A program made the translations under genes and the position numbers. Positions 24,709 through 33,516 of a DNA stretch of 48,272 bases are shown here, in pieces. Each line of letters starts with the position of its first letter. Position 1 is the first letter of the stretch. The notes under the pieces are model-generated. The model did no database searches, was not told where the DNA came from, and was given only the letters and a program-made list of their open reading frames with translations. Origin of the DNA: a virus; IMG/VR virus record IMGVR_UViG_3300034104_006230, positions 1 to 48,272 of that record; one strand, given 5' to 3'.

Positions 24709-26505
24709 TTATTGATTTAAAATATCTTTTATTTTATTTTCTATTTCATAAATATTCTTCTTAGCTTTCTCAAGATCAAATAAATCTGAAATATCTGTAC
24801 TTTCACCTAAAAGGTTGTTCATTCTAATTTTTCTGGTTTCACTTAATGGTTCACCGCCAGCGTCTCCACCGCCCCCAGATGTTGGTGGTGGCATATCCAT
24901 ACCACCGTCTTCAGCTCCTGCAGCTGCTTCCGCATCAATTTTTTGTCTTTCCTCTTCCGGAATACCATATTTAGAATCAACCTCATCAAATATACCAGAT
25001 CTAGGAATAATTTTAGCGGTGTTAGTTAATTCAGTACCCATTGCTCTCTCTAAACGTTGTTGTTGAAGATCTAGGATAACTTCATTATCACTCATACCTA
25101 AGATATTTTTCTTAGCCCAAGTATGTGACACAGGTAAGATACCAACTTGAGATTGATCTGAAGTGGCATCTTTGTAAAGAGTAACTTTTTCTTTCCATTG
25201 TTCAATCTTTAATAGATCCGCTTGAGACGATGGGTTAGTTAGACCTAATGTAAAGTTTTCTAATTCGTCTTCTAAACCTAAAAGATATAAGTGAATTAAT
25301 GCAATTTTATTTAACTCTTGTATTAATGATTTCTGAACTCTATTGATTGTTCTAGCAAAACGAATATCCATCAATGCTAGATTCTTACCATCACCAACAA
25401 CTTCTTCAAAACCTAAGAACGCTTTAGGAATACGAAGAGCGGCTAATAACTTCTTTTGAATGTATTCAATATCCGCAATCTCGCCTAAGTTTTGTGCACC
25501 AGCTAATGTTTCAATTGGACTAGGTGCTGCTGGATCACGAACAGGTATGAAGTAATCCTGGTCAATGGCCATTTGATTATATCTCATATCAACTTGACCA
25601 TTTCTTTGATCTACTACAGTATCTCTTTTAAATTTACTTGCAACACGTTGTACGTACGCTTCAATATCTTTATCATCCATGTTACCCACAAACACCTTAA
25701 ACACTCTTCTTTCTGGTGCTCTTGATGTTCTATAAATTAACATAGCATCTTCAGCTAAAAGTAATTGTTTCCAAATTCTTCTAACCTTATCTAACATGGA
25801 TGTACCATAAGGAAGTTTTCTATCGTCGCCTAATAATCTAAAGTGAGCAACTTCCCATGATTGGAATTCCATATCCTTATTAGTCCAACTAAAGCGTAAT
25901 TCTCTAATTGGCATTTTTATTTCTCCCTGGTTTGGTGTTCTAGTCTTTGCACCTTCCCATCTTTCTATTTCAATGTTTGGTAATTGTTGACAACCGATAA
26001 CACCTTTTTCTGGATCACTTTTTAAATACACAAAGTTGTCACCATACTTACATAGGTTTCTAGCCCACATTTGTAGGTTAGTGTTAATATCTAATCTATT
26101 TTCGAATAAGTCAGTTAAAATATCTTTAACTCTATTAGACTCAGAATAAACACTTAATATTGTTCCCTTTTCTGATATGGTTGTTGATTCTTCAGAATAA
26201 ATGTCTAATGCTGCTGAGATTTCAGGAGTAAATTCCATTGATTCAAAATCATAATATGCAGCTAATCTATTTGGTTCATAATAAACCGATTGATTGTATA
26301 ACGAATTATCTAATTTCGCCCACTTATCAAAAAGAAACTGAGATTGCTGCGCCTGTAATTTAGCCTTTTCAAATTCAACTGGATCATCAGTTTTCAGCAA
26401 TTCTTCTCTAGAAAAATTAAATGATGGTGGATTTTGGTCACCTCTGTTCTGAAAACCAAATATTTTGGTTAATTTTTGAAAAACGGTCAAGTCTTGATTT
26501 GCCAT
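24709..26505 (-). CDS. gp20: Portal protein, gp20-like
   Basis: 598 residues, close to T4 gp20 (524). Recognisable family pieces include FTPEISAALDIYSEEST near residue 78, MWARNLCKYGDNFVYL, VAHFRLLGDDRKLPYGTSMLDKVRRIWKQLLLAEDAMLIYRTSRAPERRVFKVFVG (in parts), and ILGMSDNEV. The C-terminus has a Gly-rich acidic tail ending in a helix. The portal dodecamer forms the unique vertex that DNA enters and leaves. The gene follows terminase and precedes the protease block, as in T4-like phages. The ATG is 4 nt after a promoter-like octamer. Confidence 0.95.
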   Translation of the reverse strand: MANQDLTVFQKLTKIFGFQNRGDQNPPSFNFSREELLKTDDPVEFEKAKLQAQQSQFLFDKWAKLDNSLYNQSVYYEPNRLAAYYDFESMEFTPEISAALDIYSEESTTISEKGTILSVYSESNRVKDILTDLFENRLDINTNLQMWARNLCKYGDNFVYLKSDPEKGVIGCQQLPNIEIERWEGAKTRTPNQGEIKMPIRELRFSWTNKDMEFQSWEVAHFRLLGDDRKLPYGTSMLDKVRRIWKQLLLAEDAMLIYRTSRAPERRVFKVFVGNMDDKDIEAYVQRVASKFKRDTVVDQRNGQVDMRYNQMAIDQDYFIPVRDPAAPSPIETLAGAQNLGEIADIEYIQKKLLAALRIPKAFLGFEEVVGDGKNLALMDIRFARTINRVQKSLIQELNKIALIHLYLLGLEDELENFTLGLTNPSSQADLLKIEQWKEKVTLYKDATSDQSQVGILPVSHTWAKKNILGMSDNEVILDLQQQRLERAMGTELTNTAKIIPRSGIFDEVDSKYGIPEEERQKIDAEAAAGAEDGGMDMPPPTSGGGGDAGGEPLSETRKIRMNNLLGESTDISDLFDLEKAKKNIYEIENKIKDILNQ

Positions 26506-26509
26506 ACTA

Positions 26510-26517
26510 TATAAATA
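26510..26517 (-). promoter_or_regulatory. Candidate late promoter TATTTATA
   Basis: On the minus strand TATTTATA ends 4 nt before the portal ATG. Confidence 0.5.
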
Positions 26518-26549
26518 CTATTCTATTTAATCTAATTAATTTTTAAGGA

Positions 26550-28340
26550 TTAATCAACCCTTTTTTTTGACCCAAATAACCATGAATATTGTGTATATTG
26601 TTCTTTAGCTGGTTCAGAATTACCACTCTTAGCATATGGTGAACTATCTATCTGCATCATACCAACTTGATCAAAAGATGATCCATATGAATAAACATTA
26701 CTTTGCGGTGCTTCATAAGTTCTTTCAGACATTACCCAAGATTCTAACATTGCTTTATTCTGTTGTTCATTTCTTTTTAATTGTGTAAAAGAAATATCAC
26801 CAGCATACATTGCAATCGCCATACTCATGATTCCGTCATCATGGGCTCCTTTCATGTGGTTAGGCTTACCATTTATGTAAACAAAAGTGTTTAGTTCATT
26901 TAATAATCTATGTGATCTAATAATAAAGTCATGTCTTAATTGTTCTTCAAAACATGATACAATTTGTGTTCTTTTATTATTGAAATTTATACCAGGTATT
27001 TTTTCTAATGCTTTATGGTTATATTCCCACATGTTTTTGGTATTAACACCATCAATAAACAAATCTTTATAATTCATTTCTTGTAATTTTCTTGATGTTG
27101 CAACACCCATACCACCGGTAATATCAATAACAATAAATGCGTTATATAATACCCCCCATTTATATGCAATTGATGCTAAATCGTCTGGCGGTATTTTACC
27201 TATATATTCTAATACTTGTTCTCTATCATCAAAATCAATAATATTAATTGCTGAAAAGTCTTCACTATCACCTCTACTAACGTCAACACCCATAATATAT
27301 CTATGTCCTTCTAATGGTTCTTTCCATTGCCATAAAGTACCTTGCATATATTTCTCATTTGGTGCTTTAACCATTGTCTTAGCGATTTTCTCCATAGTTT
27401 CTGATGGTATAACACTATCACCAGATCCTAAGAAGTCACATTCAAGTTCTTGAGCAATTTTTCTTTTATCATACTTGAATTTTTTTGACATAGACTCAAA
27501 CCAACTTGAATATGGTTGATAACCATCATCCATGTATTGTGCATATTTGGTTAAACTATATTCAGGATCGTCTAATGTTATCTCATCGTCATTGTATTGT
27601 TCTCTATTCAACATGTAATGAACAATATCAGGAACCTTTAACCATTTTAAATCTTTGGTGTAACGAGGATCTTTAAACCATCTTAAATCTGTAATATGAA
27701 AATCGTTAATACCTCTAATAGCTTGTTCATATACACCGTAATAAATTGGGTCATATCCATTTGGTGTTGAAATTAATATAATCTTACCACCGGTAGATAA
27801 TGATGCCATAGATGCAGCCCAAAAGTCTTCTCCGGCCTCAATATATGCGGCCTCATCAAATACAAGTACTGTTGGTGTAAAACCACGAAGAGCGTCAGCA
27901 GATGTTGCTACCGCTTTAACCTCAGAACCATTATTTAACCTAAATCTACTTTCAGAGTTCTTATCTGGGGAAAAACCAACATTAATCCATTCTGGCCACT
28001 GATCTAAAAAATGTCTAACCTTATTAGCCATCTCAATTGCTGTGTCTCTTTTGTTAGCAATAATCAATACTCTTTCAGGATTTTCTGGTTTTGCTAATTG
28101 TAATTTTTTTGATAACCAAGCGGCTGTTACTGTTGTAACACCAGCCTGTCTATATTTTCTAGTAATATTTTCGTTATATGTTTCGTAATCTTTTAACAAT
28201 TGAATTTGATCTGGAAATAATTCCAGCGGAACATATTTCTTCTGAGTATTATCATATGTTTGTAGATAAGTTCTCAAAGCATATGGTGTATCTTTAATAA
28301 CACGAGCATACTCTTTTAGTTGTTCTATTTTGTTGTTCAT
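26550..28340 (-). CDS. gp17: Terminase large subunit, gp17-like
   Basis: 596 residues, near T4 gp17 (610). ATPase half: KYRQAGVTT (62-70) at the Walker A place, TVLVFDEAA (157-165) as Walker B with D162-E163, and a coupling ISTPNG motif at about 190. Nuclease half: YIMGVDVSRGDSEDFSA, FIVIDITGGMG and HDDGIMSMAIA carry the acidic residues of the RNase H-like site. The P-loop has Val where T4 has Lys (RQLGKTT), as in other terminases where a basic residue at the loop start replaces it (here K62 or R64). It packages DNA through the portal and cuts concatemers. Confidence 0.95.
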   Translation of the reverse strand: MNNKIEQLKEYARVIKDTPYALRTYLQTYDNTQKKYVPLELFPDQIQLLKDYETYNENITRKYRQAGVTTVTAAWLSKKLQLAKPENPERVLIIANKRDTAIEMANKVRHFLDQWPEWINVGFSPDKNSESRFRLNNGSEVKAVATSADALRGFTPTVLVFDEAAYIEAGEDFWAASMASLSTGGKIILISTPNGYDPIYYGVYEQAIRGINDFHITDLRWFKDPRYTKDLKWLKVPDIVHYMLNREQYNDDEITLDDPEYSLTKYAQYMDDGYQPYSSWFESMSKKFKYDKRKIAQELECDFLGSGDSVIPSETMEKIAKTMVKAPNEKYMQGTLWQWKEPLEGHRYIMGVDVSRGDSEDFSAINIIDFDDREQVLEYIGKIPPDDLASIAYKWGVLYNAFIVIDITGGMGVATSRKLQEMNYKDLFIDGVNTKNMWEYNHKALEKIPGINFNNKRTQIVSCFEEQLRHDFIIRSHRLLNELNTFVYINGKPNHMKGAHDDGIMSMAIAMYAGDISFTQLKRNEQQNKAMLESWVMSERTYEAPQSNVYSYGSSFDQVGMMQIDSSPYAKSGNSEPAKEQYTQYSWLFGSKKRVD

Positions 28341-28343
28341 ATA

Positions 28344-28351
28344 TATAAATA
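28344..28351 (-). promoter_or_regulatory. Candidate late promoter TATTTATA
   Basis: On the minus strand TATTTATA ends 3 nt before the terminase ATG. Confidence 0.5.
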
Positions 28352-28378
28352 CAAAAAGTGGTCGAATTCGACCACTTT
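28350..28378 (-). terminator. Palindromic intrinsic terminator
   Basis: A perfect 24-bp palindrome (28355-28378, centre GAATTC) is followed on the minus strand by TT-G-TATTT. It lies 20 nt after the stop of the 28399 gene and overlaps the terminase promoter-like element region. Confidence 0.7.
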
Positions 28379-28398
28379 AAATTACTTTTAGTATTATT

Positions 28399-29691
28399 TT
28401 ACTTGTCTGATAGATCGATTCCAAGATCTCCTAAAAAGTCGCTCAAATCATTATCGTCAATATTATCTGAGCTTTTATTCAGTTCTTCATCGAATTGTCT
28501 CATCGATTCTCGATAGTCATAATCATTTATTTCCCCATTAATTATATCATATAAATGTCCCATTAATCTCTTACCTGATTCTGATCTAGATAAAATCTCT
28601 CTAACAAAAACTAAAAATTCTTTAGCTGGTTTAGCTACTATTTTTTGAAAGAATATTAATTGTAAACCAACCTTATCTTCATCAGTTATAGTTTCGTCTG
28701 GAAAACTATCTCTAATAATGTCCCATATCGCAGGACCCAATCTTAAATCCCAAATTTCTTTCTGTAAGGTATCCTCAAGTTCCATAACTTGAGCAGCAAT
28801 ATTTCTATCTTTTGGTTGACCATGCAATGCTGCAATGACTTCATAAGTACCCTTCATCAATTCGTGAACCAATATTGGAAAATTAATTCCGGTTGCAACA
28901 ACTCTTGGTGGTGTTTCATTAGGAAAAACTCTTTCTTTACCGCCAGCCATAGGTGTGCCGCCTCCACCACTTAATCCAAGACCACTATTACCCATTTGCC
29001 ACAACATTGAATCAGCAGATGACATTATCGCACCATATAAAGTTGCGATATTTTCTTCACCCGTAATTTGTATTAATTTTTCTGTAGCATAATTGAACAT
29101 ATAATGACCTTTAGAAGATGCACCAGCCATCATAGCGTTGATCATTCTTCTTTTAGCCCTTTCTAATGTTAGATCCTCTAAATCATCAAGTATTTCTTTA
29201 TCCAACTCAATTTCTTCGGGTTCCATTTCTCCGGGTTCAGACTCTTTAAATCCCTCCGAACTTGGAATTTGAATTGAGGCTTCATAAACAATATCTCCTT
29301 CCTCAACACCAAGTTCCTTCATTACTAATTCAACAGCTAACCTTTCTAATTCTCTCTTGTGTGTTCTTTCAATACCCTCAACTCTTCTTTGTACTTCCAT
29401 CATAGTACTTAAAACACTATTTAAAGTATTCGGTGATAATGTTGGTAATCCAGTATATCTTCTAACCTTTTCAACAATTTGACGATATCTGTTTGATGCT
29501 AATAATTCTTCGAAATTGCTATGCGGTTCCGCTACGTCTTTAGGGAAGTTTACTTTTTTAAAAGAGTGTTGTTTGTTTGCCAAATCACGTTCCACATCAG
29601 GATGCGGTCTGTCCGGCGAGTCATATGTCATCGGCATTTCATTAAGATTTTCTTGTATTCTTAATAATAGCTCTTTTTTTGTAATTTTCAT
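28399..29691 (-). CDS. Hypothetical head-region protein
   Basis: 430 residues. The first 150 residues are helical; an acidic linker (about 165-195) precedes a domain with RAKRRMINAMMAGASSKGHYMF, a Gly-rich loop (GLGLSGGGGTPMAGG) and ATGINFPILVHELMKGTYEVIAALHG. The HELMK segment is not a complete HExxH zinc site. The C-terminus is acidic and ends DLGIDLSDK. It lies upstream of terminase on the same strand and is separated from it by a terminator. I believe related proteins occur in uncultured marine T4-like phages, without known function. Confidence 0.55.
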   Translation of the reverse strand: MKITKKELLLRIQENLNEMPMTYDSPDRPHPDVERDLANKQHSFKKVNFPKDVAEPHSNFEELLASNRYRQIVEKVRRYTGLPTLSPNTLNSVLSTMMEVQRRVEGIERTHKRELERLAVELVMKELGVEEGDIVYEASIQIPSSEGFKESEPGEMEPEEIELDKEILDDLEDLTLERAKRRMINAMMAGASSKGHYMFNYATEKLIQITGEENIATLYGAIMSSADSMLWQMGNSGLGLSGGGGTPMAGGKERVFPNETPPRVVATGINFPILVHELMKGTYEVIAALHGQPKDRNIAAQVMELEDTLQKEIWDLRLGPAIWDIIRDSFPDETITDEDKVGLQLIFFQKIVAKPAKEFLVFVREILSRSESGKRLMGHLYDIINGEINDYDYRESMRQFDEELNKSSDNIDDNDLSDFLGDLGIDLSDK

Positions 29692-29698
29692 AGCCTAA

Positions 29699-30355
29699 TT
29701 ATTCTGCCGCCATTTTCATTGACGTCATTTTTTTTATTTTAGCTTTCGGATCAGGGTTTACTACTGGGTTTTCTTCTGGATTTCTAAACGGACTTCTTCT
29801 TGGGTCTTTTTCTGGTCTATCTACCCCTGGTTTTTCTCTTGGAGGGGCGTCAACATCAGGAGCATCTTTTTCAGGTGCTTCTTTTTCACCAGCGCTAACT
29901 ATACTATCAAAACTCATAAATTCAGGAATTTTAGGCATACCCTTTTCTTCTAATTCAGAAGATTCATTAATTTTTTCTTTAACTAAAGAAACCATATCAC
30001 CTTTTGTAACTAAACTATGGTAATTAGAATTAACTGTATTTTCAACAAACTCATTTAGATTTTTGAAAACAGGTTTTACCTTTTTAGATTTTTTAATTTT
30101 TCCTACAGGAATAACTTCATCTTCTTTAACCTCAATATCGTTTTTATTTACATTTGGATCTTTTAACGCTGTGTTTAATGCAGCAACATCTTTAGGATCT
30201 TTACTATTATAAACAGTTTTTGTTGTTGTTACTGTTTGAGCTTCTTTCAAAACCTTATTTGCAAACTTTTCTAATTGCTTATCATTAAAATTAACTAAGG
30301 TTTTTTCTGAAAATCCTTCAGACATTAGTTTTTGTATTAATTGTGCTCTTCTCAT
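29699..30355 (-). CDS. Hypothetical protein with Pro/charged C-terminus
   Basis: 218 residues. The N-terminal 40 residues are helical (RRAQLIQKLMSEGFSEKTL); the middle is Lys/Val-rich; the last 70 residues are Pro/Asp/Arg-rich and disordered, ending KKMTSMKMAAE. It overlaps the upstream gene by 4 nt and starts the 3' portion of a four-gene minus-strand run (31817 to 28399). No domain is recognised. Its disorder and position suggest a head-assembly or structural role, not an enzyme. Confidence 0.55.
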   Translation of the reverse strand: MRRAQLIQKLMSEGFSEKTLVNFNDKQLEKFANKVLKEAQTVTTTKTVYNSKDPKDVAALNTALKDPNVNKNDIEVKEDEVIPVGKIKKSKKVKPVFKNLNEFVENTVNSNYHSLVTKGDMVSLVKEKINESSELEEKGMPKIPEFMSFDSIVSAGEKEAPEKDAPDVDAPPREKPGVDRPEKDPRRSPFRNPEENPVVNPDPKAKIKKMTSMKMAAE

Positions 30356-30753
30356 TTCAATTTAAATTTTATTTCTTCGTTAATTAATCTAAGCCCTTTG
30401 GTTGCTAATTTAGTTGTAACACTTTCTAATTCTTCAGCAAAATGAAAAGAAACCCTTATCGGTCTTTCTTCAGCCTCCATATCAAAAGCTTCCCATCCTA
30501 AAGCAACAATCCCATCAACAGCGTCGATTACACCAAAATAATCAGAATTTTGTACTAGTTCAAGCTTTAAATCGCAATTTTTTAATAAGCCAACTAAATC
30601 AATATCTTCTATTTCCGGTGGTATTGCTCTACCTGCAGACGGGATTATAAACCACTCTTCTACTAATGTGTCCGGGTCTTTACCAAAGATAAATTCATAT
30701 TGTCTTTGGCCCTTATAGTCTTGACCCAGTTCATTAATATAGAGTAGATACAT
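30352..30753 (-). CDS. Hypothetical conserved-looking phage protein
   Basis: 133 residues, compact alpha/beta: MYLLYINELGQDYKGQRQYEFIFG, a WFIIPSAGRAIPPEI loop, DLVGLLKNCDLKLELVQNSDYFGVIDAVDGIVALGWEAFD in outline, and RVSFHFAEE. The density of such patterned residues suggests a folded, conserved protein, and I believe similar ones occur in marine T4-like phages. No catalytic motif is visible. It shares start/stop overlaps with both neighbours (4 nt with 29699, 1 nt with 30753), so it is co-translated in the operon. Confidence 0.55.
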   Translation of the reverse strand: MYLLYINELGQDYKGQRQYEFIFGKDPDTLVEEWFIIPSAGRAIPPEIEDIDLVGLLKNCDLKLELVQNSDYFGVIDAVDGIVALGWEAFDMEAEERPIRVSFHFAEELESVTTKLATKGLRLINEEIKFKLK

Positions 30754-31817
30754 TATTCAAAATATTTACTTAACGTTGTATTGATACTTTCGTTTATATC
30801 ATTCAATTCAGGGGTGATGTCGAGTTCGATTTCATCATCCTCATCATCATACATTTTAGATGGTCTATTATCTATTCGATAATCATCTGTCGGATCGTAA
30901 TCTAAATGTGTTCTTTCTTCATAAGCCGAATCAACATCTGGGAAATAAACTTCATATTCACCTAAATCTTGCTCTTCCTCTTCAGGAGATTCAAAATTTG
31001 AATTAACTAATTCTTCTAATTTAGAAATTCTTTCTGCTAATTCGTCTTCAGGTGTTGGTGTTGGTTCGTCTTCTGCAGATGGTTCATCACTTGGTGCAGG
31101 TTCTTCGCCAGCCACAGGCTCTTCAGTCTCGTCTCTTTCAAACTTTTTACCAATCTCTTCAATATCGTCCTCTTCTAATTTATCTAAATCAACAGCAGAT
31201 ATAACCATGTTTAAAACATACTTAATATCATCACTTTCCATTTTTGGTTGTTGATCTCTTAGTTCTTGACCAAGCTTTCCAGCAAATTTCTGAATTTCAG
31301 CCATATAGTCAGATCTTTTACCTGCTTCAGGAGCCATTGCTGGTTCTTCTTCTGGCATTTTTGGTTCATCAGCTGGCATTTCTGGCGCTGGTTCTGTACT
31401 ATCAGCCGGTGGTAATGCTGGTGGCATATCATCTACAGCATCTTGAGGCATAGAAGCCTCTTCTTTTGGCTTATTTGGTTTTAAAACATATTTTGTTACT
31501 TCTTCATTCAATTCTCGAGAACTTAACAGCTCAAGTCTTTTCAATGCTTCAGCATATGAAGTGAATCTATTTTTATTCTTCATAAACAATCCACCGATAT
31601 AATCTAAGGCTTGTTCATTTAGTCCTTTTTTCACATAGTAACCATCTTTCTCTCTAACAATACCATAAACACCATTAGAACTTTCTTTTACAAGTTCAGC
31701 ATTTTTAGTTTGTTTCGAAGACGATGATCTTTCGTTATAGTAGGCTAACTCAAGGATTCGTCTAATTTTTTCGTCTCCTTGTAGCTTTTCGCTACCTATA
31801 GGTTTTAAATCTCCCAT
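30753..31817 (-). CDS. Acidic, Pro-rich putative structural protein
   Basis: 354 residues. Residues 1-110 are a charged helical domain (EKIRRILELAYYNER, YIGGLFMKNKNRFTSYAEALKRLELL in part). Residues about 118-260 are Pro/Glu/Ala/Asp-rich; the end is highly acidic (YDDEDDEIELDITPELNDINESINTTL). A helical insert near 165-215 has VLNMVISAVDLDKLEEDDIEEI. Resembles internal head or core proteins in composition. First gene of the minus run that continues to 28399. No sequence-based family. Confidence 0.55.
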   Translation of the reverse strand: MGDLKPIGSEKLQGDEKIRRILELAYYNERSSSSKQTKNAELVKESSNGVYGIVREKDGYYVKKGLNEQALDYIGGLFMKNKNRFTSYAEALKRLELLSSRELNEEVTKYVLKPNKPKEEASMPQDAVDDMPPALPPADSTEPAPEMPADEPKMPEEEPAMAPEAGKRSDYMAEIQKFAGKLGQELRDQQPKMESDDIKYVLNMVISAVDLDKLEEDDIEEIGKKFERDETEEPVAGEEPAPSDEPSAEDEPTPTPEDELAERISKLEELVNSNFESPEEEEQDLGEYEVYFPDVDSAYEERTHLDYDPTDDYRIDNRPSKMYDDEDDEIELDITPELNDINESINTTLSKYFE

Positions 31818-31850
31818 TGTAATAATATTAAAATAAGCTTATTCTTAATC

Positions 31851-31858
31851 AATAAATA
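31851..31858 (-). promoter_or_regulatory. Candidate late promoter TATTTATT
   Basis: On the minus strand TATTTATT lies 33 nt before the ATG at 31817. A 12-bp palindrome (AATAAGCTTATT, 31832-31843) lies between the octamer and the gene. Confidence 0.35.
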
Positions 31859-31889
31859 TCGAATAAAAGGAAAAAAATACAGTTTACAA

Positions 31890-32678
31890 TTATGACAGCG
31901 ATAATTTCTTATCCGAAAGATCTTTTCTTAGGTTCATTAATTTTTCTATATATCCGTTTCTTCTTAATAATTTGAAAGTTAAGTTCTCATACGAGTACTC
32001 CCCACCCCTAATTAACCCACTTTTTCTAAATTTTTTAAGTTTATCCTTTATATTTTTTATCCCATCAGAAACATCGGTATCATTATTATATTGTACAATC
32101 AAATCGTCTATTTTTTTTGTAAAATATTCTCCCTTCTCTAAAATTTTATTTGTGTCAATTGTTTCTTTTTTATTTGATGGTTTTGATATCCATTCGTTGT
32201 TTAGGACTGAATAAACACCAGAGGAAGTGTATTCATCATCAATGTCTTGAACATAGATTTCAACATCAAACCCTTTAATTTTAATATCATTTTTTTCGTT
32301 CCACAAACTTTTTTTAGCATCAAAAAACTCTTTGACTATGTCATTTAATGCTGTTGATTTTAAATTATCCCCCTCATTTAATTCGTCCATATCAACTAGT
32401 ATGTGTAAATCCACATCCGAATATTCTGACCAGTTATAATTAGCCAAAGATCCCATTAAAATAACATCGTGAATAAAAAAATCAACCCCAGCAAAATCAA
32501 TAAAATCATCTGTTATTTCTAACAATCTGTCAAGTACCTCTTTTTTCATTACATAGTTTGATTCCCCACCATCAAATATTTCGGGACACAAACGATCCTT
32601 CATTTCAAATGTGGTGATAATTTTCTTATCAGTTTCCGGATCAGATAATTCTAAAAGTTCGTCTACTAGATTGGTCAT
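31890..32678 (-). CDS. Nucleotidyltransferase-fold protein
   Basis: 262 residues. The motif GSLANYNWSEYSDVDLHILVDM (start G76-S77; Asp88 and Asp90) is the G-S-x-x-x-x-x-x-x-x-x-S-D-x-D signature of pol beta-type nucleotidyltransferases; a third acidic position is Asp138 in KGFDVEIYVQD. All three metal ligands appear present, so it may be active. Substrate unknown (nucleotide transfer to RNA, protein or small molecule). Genes of this kind occur next to structural genes in several T4-like phages. Its ATG overlaps the stop of the KTSC gene by 1 nt. Confidence 0.75.
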   Translation of the reverse strand: MTNLVDELLELSDPETDKKIITTFEMKDRLCPEIFDGGESNYVMKKEVLDRLLEITDDFIDFAGVDFFIHDVILMGSLANYNWSEYSDVDLHILVDMDELNEGDNLKSTALNDIVKEFFDAKKSLWNEKNDIKIKGFDVEIYVQDIDDEYTSSGVYSVLNNEWISKPSNKKETIDTNKILEKGEYFTKKIDDLIVQYNNDTDVSDGIKNIKDKLKKFRKSGLIRGGEYSYENLTFKLLRRNGYIEKLMNLRKDLSDKKLSLS

Positions 32679-32923
32679 TAACTAATTTTTTTAAATTTAT
32701 ATTTGGGTTTTATATTACTGTTTAAAAATGAACCTTGAGAATCACTCATTCTAAATTTAGTGAAAAGCTCCCAAGGAACACCCTCGTATTCATAAATACT
32801 TCCATTATTAAAGACTATTGTCAATAAAGATGTTTCAGTATTATATACTGCTGATTTAATGTTTGTTGATTTTATATCAACTTGAATAACCTTACCTTCG
32901 ATTTTTTCTGAAATTATAGCCAT
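32678..32923 (-). CDS. KTSC-domain protein
   Basis: 81 residues, a single KTSC domain (PF13619-type). The pattern SAVYNTETSLLTIVFNNGSIYEYEGVPWELF (key pieces: Y, L-x-I-x-F, G-x-x-Y-x-Y, V-P) and SDSQGSFLNSNIKPKY match the family consensus of Y, F-x-x-G, Y-x-Y-x-x-V-P, S-x-G-x-x-x-N. KTSC domains are proposed to bind nucleic acid and often sit beside lysyl-tRNA-synthetase-like or helicase modules. It precedes the nucleotidyltransferase-fold gene and overlaps it by 1 nt, suggesting a shared role. Confidence 0.85.
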   Translation of the reverse strand: MAIISEKIEGKVIQVDIKSTNIKSAVYNTETSLLTIVFNNGSIYEYEGVPWELFTKFRMSDSQGSFLNSNIKPKYKFKKIS

Positions 32924-32956
32924 AAACTCTTTTTTATAAAATATATAGTTTTTTAA

Positions 32957-32987
32957 AATAAAAAAAAAGCCCTGATTACAGGGCTTT
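32957..32987 (-). terminator. Intrinsic terminator after hsp20 gene
   Basis: A perfect 9-bp stem (AAAGCCCTG / CAGGGCTTT, loop of 4 nt) followed on the minus strand by a T-rich run. It ends the hsp20 transcript 21 nt after its stop. Confidence 0.9.
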
Positions 32988-33007
32988 CAAATAAAAAAAT
33001 CAAATCA

Positions 33008-33376
33008 TTAGTTTAATGAGATTAATCTTTCTAATGATTTCTTTTTGTCTATAGGTAGTGCTACCTCGAGCACCCCATTTTCAACCTTCCCAACAATGTC
33101 TTTTTCTCTAACATTGTCTGGAATAACGTACGTTTTAGTGAAATTACCGACGAAACTCATTCTTTCGTCCTTTTCCTCTTTCTCAAATGATATTTTTAAA
33201 ACACCATCTTTTATTGAGAGTTTTAGGTCTTCTTTGGTTAAACCAGGTATAGACAAAAACACTTTATATTCGCTTTCATTTTTGCGAATAGTTGATTGTG
33301 GGCTAGCCACTGTTTTAGTTGTGTCAAAAACTTTGTCCACAACATCAAAAAACGGGTCTCTAAATAATGTGATCAT
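33008..33376 (-). CDS. hsp20: Small heat shock protein (Hsp20/alpha-crystallin)
   Basis: 122 residues with a full alpha-crystallin domain: YKVFLSIPGLTKEDLKLSI, DGVLKISFE, FTKTYVIPDNV, and the C-terminal VENGVLEVALP (the family G-V-L motif). Short N-terminal arm (DPFFDVVDKVFD) precedes it. sHsps hold unfolded proteins for refolding. Phage-encoded copies are known in cyanophages. It is divergent from the ClpC-like gene 159 nt away, with shared repeats between them, so both may respond to the same signal. It ends in a strong terminator. Confidence 0.93.
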   Translation of the reverse strand: MITLFRDPFFDVVDKVFDTTKTVASPQSTIRKNESEYKVFLSIPGLTKEDLKLSIKDGVLKISFEKEEKDERMSFVGNFTKTYVIPDNVREKDIVGKVENGVLEVALPIDKKKSLERLISLN

Positions 33377-33401
33377 AATATATAATTTTTTTTATTTACA
33401 T

Positions 33402-33416
33402 TTTACAAATTGTAAA
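33402..33416. promoter_or_regulatory. Operator-like palindrome TTTACAA-A-TTGTAAA
   Basis: Perfect 7-bp arms around one base, 26 nt upstream of the hsp20 start on the minus strand and inside the divergent hsp20/clpC intergenic region. The symmetry and position fit a dimeric repressor site. Confidence 0.4.
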
Positions 33417-33420
33417 CCAA

Positions 33421-33469
33421 ATGTCTAAAACTGACATTTAGACATTCCTTAGACATTTTTTTAGACATT
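33421..33469 (+). repeat. Helically phased TTAGACATT repeats
   Basis: Three direct copies of TTAGACATT at 33438, 33449 and 33461 (spacing 11 and 12 bp, about one helical turn). An inverted ATGTCTAA is at 33421-33428 and a partial GACATT at 33433. They lie between the divergent hsp20 and clpC-like genes and look like a regulator-binding array. Confidence 0.65.
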
Positions 33470-33508
33470 TTGTCAACGCTTATCTTTTTTTTTCTGAAAA
33501 AAAATCCG

Positions 33509-33516
33509 TATGTTTG
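33509..33516 (+). promoter_or_regulatory. Bacteroidota-type -7 element for the clpC-like gene
   Basis: TATGTTTG matches TAnnTTTG, the -7 consensus of Bacteroidota housekeeping promoters, 18 nt before the ATG at 33535. The -33 position has TTTT rather than TTTG, so the promoter may need activation. Confidence 0.5.

Noticed and set aside
28834-28905. HELMK motif in the 28399 gene as a zinc protease site
   Set aside because: The HExxH pattern needs a second His four residues on; here it is Lys-Gly, and no third ligand is visible.
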